From Burkholderiales bacterium (GTDB lineage: Bacteria; Pseudomonadota; Gammaproteobacteria; Burkholderiales; Burkholderiaceae_C), in assembly GCA_025350145.1 (NCBI GenBank), contig JANXYH010000104.1, positions 1 through 64,000 of the forward strand: a stretch of DNA of 64,000 nucleotides. The letters are read 5' to 3'. Of this stretch, positions 59,401 to 64,000 are shown in pieces (position 1 is the first letter of the stretch; the number at the start of each line of letters is the position of its first letter). A program made the position numbers and the translations under genes. The notes beneath the pieces are model-generated. The model searched no databases and was not told where the DNA came from. It was given only the letters and a program-made list of their open reading frames with translations.

Positions 59401-61125
59401 ATGAACGGCGCCCAGTTCGGCAGCTTTCTCCTCGGTCTGATCGTCGTCGCCATCGTCGTGGCGATCATGGTCTGGCTGCTGCACTGGCTGTACCTGCGCA
59501 GCTCCAAGGAACGCGCCTTCGTGCGCACCGGATTGGGCGGGCAGCGGGTGGTGCTCGATGGCGGCGCCTTCGTCCTGCCCATCGTCCACGACGTGATCCC
59601 GGTCAACATGAACACCCTGCGGCTGGAGGTCAGCCGCGGCCGCGACAAGGCGCTGATCACCAAGGACCGGATGCGCGTCGACGTGATCGCCGAGTTCTAT
59701 GTTCGCGTCGCCGCCCAGCCCGAGGCCGTCGCCGCCGCCGCCCAGACCCTGGGCCAGCGCACCATGGCGCCGGAGCAACTCAAGGAATTGATCGAGGGCA
59801 AGTTTGTCGACGCCTTGCGCACCGCTGCCGCCGAGATGACGATGGAGGAGCTGCACGAGAAGCGCGGCGTGTATGTCCGCCGGGTGCGCGACGCGGTGGC
59901 CGAGGACCTGACCAAGAACGGGCTGGAGCTCGAGTCCGCCTCGCTGACCCAACTCGACCAAACCGGGATGGAGTTCTTCAACCCCAGCAACGCTTTTGAC
60001 GCCGAGGGCATGACCCGGCTGACCGAGCAGATCGAGCACCGCAAGAAGCAGCGCAACGATGTCGAGCAGGACACCCTGATCGCGATCCGCAACAAGAACC
60101 TGGAGACCGAGAAGTTCTCGCTCGAAATCGACCGCGAAAGCGAATACGCCCGTCTGGCGCAGCAGCGCGAGGTCGAAGTCGCCCGCGCCCGCCAGCGGGC
60201 CGACCTGGCGACCGAGCGCGCCCAGCGCGAGCAAGAGAGCGAGGGCGCCCAGATCGCCGCCAAGCAGGCGACCGAGTCGGCCCGCATCCGCGCCGAGCAA
60301 AGCACCGAGCAAGAGCGCATCAACAAGGAGCGCGCCATCCAGGGCAGCGAGATCGCCCGCCGCCAGGCGATGGAGCTGGCCGAGCAGCAACGGGCGATTG
60401 CGGTGGCCAACGAGAGCAAGGTGCAGAGCCAGGCCCAGGCCGCGGCCGACGAGGCCCGCGCCGAGGCGGTGGCGGCCGAGGAGCGGGTGTTCACCGCCCG
60501 CGAGGTCGAGGTCGCCGAGCGCCGCAAGGCGATCGACCTGATCGCCGCGCGGCAGACCGCCGAGCGCGCCGCGCTGACCCTGACGACAGCGGCGGCGGCC
60601 GAGAAAGAAGCCAGCGCCGACCGGGGCCAGGCCGTCCGCGCCGACGCCCAGGCGGCGGCCGACGCCGACCGCATCAGCTCGATGGCGCTGCGGGTGCGGG
60701 CCGAGATCGAGGCCGAGGCCGCGCGCTGGATGCACGAGGCGCAGAACATCCTCTCGCCCGAGGCCCGCGCCTCGGCCCTGCGGCTGCGCCTGGTGGACAA
60801 GGCCGAGGCCATCATCCGCGAGTCGGTGCGCCCGCTGGAGCGGATCGAGGGCATCAAGATCATGCATGTCGACGGTCTGGGCGGCGGCAGTTACGGCGGC
60901 AGTTACGGCGGCGGCGATGGCGGTGGCGGGAGCAACTTCGCCGACGGGGTGGTCAACTCGGCGCTGCGCTTTCGCGCCCAGGCGCCGCTGGTGGACCAGT
61001 TGCTGCGCGAGATCGGGCTGGACGGCAGCGACATCCAGCGCCTGGCCGCTGGCGTCGGCGGCGCTCAGATTGCAGCGGCCGTGGCCCTGCCACCGGCCGC
61101 GCCGCAGGCGCGAGCCCAGCCATGA
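59401..61125 (+). CDS. SPFH/band-7 flotillin-like protein (YqiK type)
   Basis: N-terminal TM; FVRTGLGGQRVVLDGGAFVLPIVHDVIPVNMNTLRLEVSR; long Ala/Glu-rich coiled coil; Gly-rich C-terminal tract. Confidence 0.88.
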   Translation: MNGAQFGSFLLGLIVVAIVVAIMVWLLHWLYLRSSKERAFVRTGLGGQRVVLDGGAFVLPIVHDVIPVNMNTLRLEVSRGRDKALITKDRMRVDVIAEFYVRVAAQPEAVAAAAQTLGQRTMAPEQLKELIEGKFVDALRTAAAEMTMEELHEKRGVYVRRVRDAVAEDLTKNGLELESASLTQLDQTGMEFFNPSNAFDAEGMTRLTEQIEHRKKQRNDVEQDTLIAIRNKNLETEKFSLEIDRESEYARLAQQREVEVARARQRADLATERAQREQESEGAQIAAKQATESARIRAEQSTEQERINKERAIQGSEIARRQAMELAEQQRAIAVANESKVQSQAQAAADEARAEAVAAEERVFTAREVEVAERRKAIDLIAARQTAERAALTLTTAAAAEKEASADRGQAVRADAQAAADADRISSMALRVRAEIEAEAARWMHEAQNILSPEARASALRLRLVDKAEAIIRESVRPLERIEGIKIMHVDGLGGGSYGGSYGGGDGGGGSNFADGVVNSALRFRAQAPLVDQLLREIGLDGSDIQRLAAGVGGAQIAAAVALPPAAPQARAQP

Positions 61126-61565
61126 TCCGCGTCTACACCTCCAGCGTGATCGATGCCGGCGCCGACTCGGTCTGGGCCAGGGTGCGCGACTTCAATGCCT
61201 TGCCGCAATGGCACCCGGGCATCGCCGACAGCCGGATCGAGAACAGCCAGGCCAGCGACCGCATCGGCTGCGTGCGCCACTTCCACACCCGCGACGGCGG
61301 CATGATTCGCGAACGCCTGCTGGCGCTGTCGGACTACGACTTCAGTTGCAGCTACGAAATCATCGAGAGCGGCATGGGCGTGGACAACTACGTCGCCACC
61401 CTCAAGCTGATGCCGGTGACCGACGGCAACCGCTGCTTCGCCGAATGGAGCGCCGAGTTCGACTGCGACCCGGCACGCGAGCGCGAGCTCGGCACGCTGA
61501 TCGGCGAGGGTGTGTTCCAGACCGGCTTCGAGGCGCTCAAACGCCACTTCTCGACGCGCCGCTGA
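61122..61565 (+). CDS. SRPBCC (START-like) family protein
   Basis: SSVIDAGADSVWARVRDFNALPQWHPGIADSRIENSQASDRIGCVRHF; ATGA overlap with the flotillin-like gene. Confidence 0.87.
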   Translation: MIRVYTSSVIDAGADSVWARVRDFNALPQWHPGIADSRIENSQASDRIGCVRHFHTRDGGMIRERLLALSDYDFSCSYEIIESGMGVDNYVATLKLMPVTDGNRCFAEWSAEFDCDPARERELGTLIGEGVFQTGFEALKRHFSTRR

Positions 61566-61578
61566 GGGCGCTGCGGCG

Positions 61579-63057
61579 ATGCTGCAAAAAATCATCCGCA
61601 GCGCGGTGATCGACGCGCCCATCGCCCGGGTCTGGTCGGTGCTGCGCGATTTCAACAGCCACGACCAGTGGCACGACGCGGTCGCCCACAGCCGGATCGA
61701 GGCCGGCCTGCGCAGCGACCAGGTCGGCTGCATCCGCAGCTTCGCGCTCAAGGATGGCCACCGCATCCGCGAGCAACTGCTGAACCTGGACGACCGCCAG
61801 TACAAGAGCAGCTACTGCATCGTCGAAGCCAGCCTGCCGCTGCAGCGCTATGTGGCCACGATCACCCTCAAGCCGGTGACCGACGGTGAGCGCACCTTCT
61901 GGCATTGGGAGTCCAGCTTTGCCACCCCACCGGGGCGCGAGCGCGAGCTGCGCCTGGCGGTTGCCGAGGGCGTCTACGAGGCCGGCTTTGCCTGCCTGCG
62001 GCGCTACCTGGCGCGTGGCGCTGACCTGCACTCGCCCGGCCCCAGCGCCATTGGCAGCGCCAGCCTGCCGGCGGCCCTGCCGCTGCCGAACCGGCAAATC
62101 GTGCTGCGCGGCCATGGTGCGGCCGATGAACTGGTCGCGGCTGCCGGCCAGGCCGCCGCGCCGGGCCCTGGCCAGGTGCGCATCCAGCAGCGCGCCATCG
62201 GCGTCAACTTCTTCGACATCTACCTGCGCCGGGGCGCGATGCCGGCGCTGCTGGCGCCTGGCGGCACGCCCGGGATGGAGGCCGCAGGCACGGTCCTCGA
62301 TGTTGGCCCTGACGTGGCCGGCCTGCTGCCCGGCGACCGGGTGGCCTACATCGGCCCGCTGCCCGGGGCCTACTGCAGCCTGCGCACGGTGCCGGCCGAC
62401 TGGGTGCTGCGCTTGCCGGCGGCGGTCGACGACGAGACCGCCGCCGCGCTGCTGCTCAAGGGCCTGACGGCCGACCTGTTGCTGCGCGATCTGGGTCGGG
62501 TCGGGCCCGGCACGCGGTTGCTGGTGCATGCCGCTGCCGGTGGTGTCGGCCAACTCGTCTGCGCCTGGGCGCGGCACCTGGGCGCGGTGGTGATGGGCAC
62601 GGTCTCCAGCCAGGAGAAGGCGCGGATCGCCCGCGCCCAGGGCTGCGCCCATGTCATCGTCACAGCCGATCACCGCTTCGCCGACGCGGTGCAGCGCCAC
62701 TGCGGCGGCGCCGACCTGGTGATCGATGGTCTGGGCGCCGTGGCTGCCGAAGAAAACTTGGCCGCACTGGCCCGCTGCGGCCACTGGATCAGCCTGGGCC
62801 AGGCCAGCGGCAGCCCGCCAGACCTGGCGCTGGACCGGCTGACCGCCAAGTCACTGAGCTTCTCGCGTCCGGTGGTGTTCGACTACGTCGCCAATCCGGC
62901 CGCGTTGGCCGCGCGCGCCCAGCGTCTGTGGGATGCGCTGGCCGACGGCACTCTGCCGCCGCCGGTGATCGAGCGCCATCCGCTGGCCGCCGCTGCGCGC
63001 GCGCACCAGCGCCTGGAATCGCGCCAGACCGTCGGCCCGCTGTTGCTGCTGGCCTGA
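61579..63057 (+). CDS. SRPBCC domain fused to a zinc-free quinone-oxidoreductase-type MDR enzyme
   Basis: N-half: SAVIDAPIARVWSVLRDFNSHDQWHDAVAHSRIEAG; C-half: IGVNFFDIYLRRGAMP...TPGMEAAGTVLDVGPDV...LLVHAAAGGVGQLVCAWARHLGAVVMGTVSS. Confidence 0.9.
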   Translation: MLQKIIRSAVIDAPIARVWSVLRDFNSHDQWHDAVAHSRIEAGLRSDQVGCIRSFALKDGHRIREQLLNLDDRQYKSSYCIVEASLPLQRYVATITLKPVTDGERTFWHWESSFATPPGRERELRLAVAEGVYEAGFACLRRYLARGADLHSPGPSAIGSASLPAALPLPNRQIVLRGHGAADELVAAAGQAAAPGPGQVRIQQRAIGVNFFDIYLRRGAMPALLAPGGTPGMEAAGTVLDVGPDVAGLLPGDRVAYIGPLPGAYCSLRTVPADWVLRLPAAVDDETAAALLLKGLTADLLLRDLGRVGPGTRLLVHAAAGGVGQLVCAWARHLGAVVMGTVSSQEKARIARAQGCAHVIVTADHRFADAVQRHCGGADLVIDGLGAVAAEENLAALARCGHWISLGQASGSPPDLALDRLTAKSLSFSRPVVFDYVANPAALAARAQRLWDALADGTLPPPVIERHPLAAAARAHQRLESRQTVGPLLLLA

Positions 63058-63363
63058 TCCGGGCTCAGACTGGCGTGCCCAGCCAGCAGAGCAGCGCCCA
63101 GCGGAAGGCGACGGGCCGGTCGACCATCGCTCGGTGCCCGGCACGCAGGCCCAGCACCGCATTTTTTTCGCTGTTGCGCTGATGCCAGCCGGCCTACCCA
63201 CTGCCGACCCACTGGCGCTGTGCGCTCAGCGCCATTCAGACGGCCTGGCCTTGGTGCCCGACGATCAGTCTTGCGCTGCTTTGGCGCTCGACACCCAACC
63301 CGGCCATCAGCGCTGACCCGCGCCCAGCCTGCGGCGCTCCGGAGAACGGGTCAGCGCAGACCG

Positions 63364-63377
63364 GGTCAGCGCTGACC
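63364..63377. repeat. 14-bp perfect palindrome GGTCAGCGCTGACC with near-copies
   Basis: Self-complementary; related copies gggtcagcgcagacc at 63348-63362 and atcagcgctgaccc at 63306-63319. Confidence 0.7.
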
Positions 63378-63378
63378 T

Positions 63379-63948
63379 TTACTGCCGCCGCCGGCGCGCT
63401 GCTGCCAGGCCAAGGAGGCTGAGTCCGATAAGGGCCGGCATTGCCGGCTCGGGCACATCCGACTGAATCTGGATGGTGATGTTGTCCGGCAAGGAGAGCA
63501 GGCCATTGACGTTTTGCAGCGTTCCGTCCTCGAAGATGCCCTTGCAAACGGCGCAGTGGCCGAGGGCTTCAGGATCGGAGCCGAAGTCGACGGTCAGGTC
63601 AGCGATGCGTCCGCTCACGGTCCAGGTCACATGCATGACGTCGCTGTAGCAATCGGTTTGGGTCACCGAGCAACCAACGCCCGGCTCGACCAGACCGGCC
63701 CAGGAGTCACCGCTACCGTCTGCCGAATTCGTGATGAACTGGCCGTGAACGCGAACGTCGTCCTCGCCGCCGAAGATGGACATGTGCGTCGTCGTCACGC
63801 CGAATTCGAAATCGGCCGCATCGACTGTGATTGAGTCGGCCAGATCGTTGAAGTTGAGATTCGCGCTCTGCGCTGGCATTGCCGCAGCGGCGAACAGGCC
63901 GGCGACCAGCGCGGTCTTGGCGAACAAACGGGACATCTTGCGTTGCAT
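63379..63948 (-). CDS. PEP-CTERM sorting-domain protein
   Basis: Signal peptide MQRKMSRLFAKTALVAGLFAAAAMPAQSA; C-terminus VPEPAMPALIGLSLLGLAAARRRRQ. Confidence 0.85.
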   Translation of the reverse strand: MQRKMSRLFAKTALVAGLFAAAAMPAQSANLNFNDLADSITVDAADFEFGVTTTHMSIFGGEDDVRVHGQFITNSADGSGDSWAGLVEPGVGCSVTQTDCYSDVMHVTWTVSGRIADLTVDFGSDPEALGHCAVCKGIFEDGTLQNVNGLLSLPDNITIQIQSDVPEPAMPALIGLSLLGLAAARRRRQ

Positions 63949-64000
63949 GGAATTCTCCAAACGGTAGTTTCGACTCGTGCGGCACTTACCTCGAACGCGT

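Noticed and set aside
58483-60867. 794-aa minus-strand ORF opposite the TIM-barrel and SPFH genes
   Set aside because: Mirror of coiled-coil coding sequence (Leu/Gly/Asp repeats); no signal or family motif.
60888-60935. ggcggcagttac repeats near the end of the SPFH gene
   Set aside because: In-frame Gly/Ser/Tyr tract, a normal low-complexity tail rather than a separate element.
63058-63378. Small ORFs in the last intergenic region (e.g. 62928-63182, 63134-63316)
   Set aside because: No SD, no coherent composition, overlap the MDR gene end or the palindrome cluster.

Overview
GC-rich bacterial chromosomal segment, probably a betaproteobacterium of the Burkholderiales (inferred from gene content and composition only). 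It is almost fully coding. I saw no rRNA, tRNA, CRISPR array or intact mobile element. Main blocks, left to right: (1) a TRAP-type solute-binding protein next to a truncated membrane sensor; PPi-type phosphofructokinase; a metallo-beta-lactamase/rhodanese protein; a LuxR response regulator with a hybrid kinase. (2) PhoD-like phosphatase coupled to a 1323-aa GMC oxidoreductase::alpha/beta-hydrolase fusion. (3) A soxXYZA set coupled by a GTGA overlap to a two-subunit molybdenum hydroxylase, with no soxB or soxCD in the window. (4) An ABC transporter/DUF3299 set interrupted by an opposite-strand DUF427 gene. (5) The prkA-DUF444-spoVR stress operon. (6) PEP-CTERM genes and a very large VanZ/O-antigen-ligase-like membrane protein. 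(7) A tightly packed 14.5-kb operon, about 48.5-63.06 kb: alpha/beta hydrolase, two tandem amidohydrolases, LivH, LivM, solute-binding protein, LivG, a LivF::Tm-1-like (UPF0261) fusion, a TIM-barrel PEP-hydrolase-like protein, an SPFH/flotillin protein, SRPBCC, and an SRPBCC::quinone-oxidoreductase fusion. Block 7 is the best candidate for an undescribed system. All function calls come from reading the translated sequences; no database search was run.
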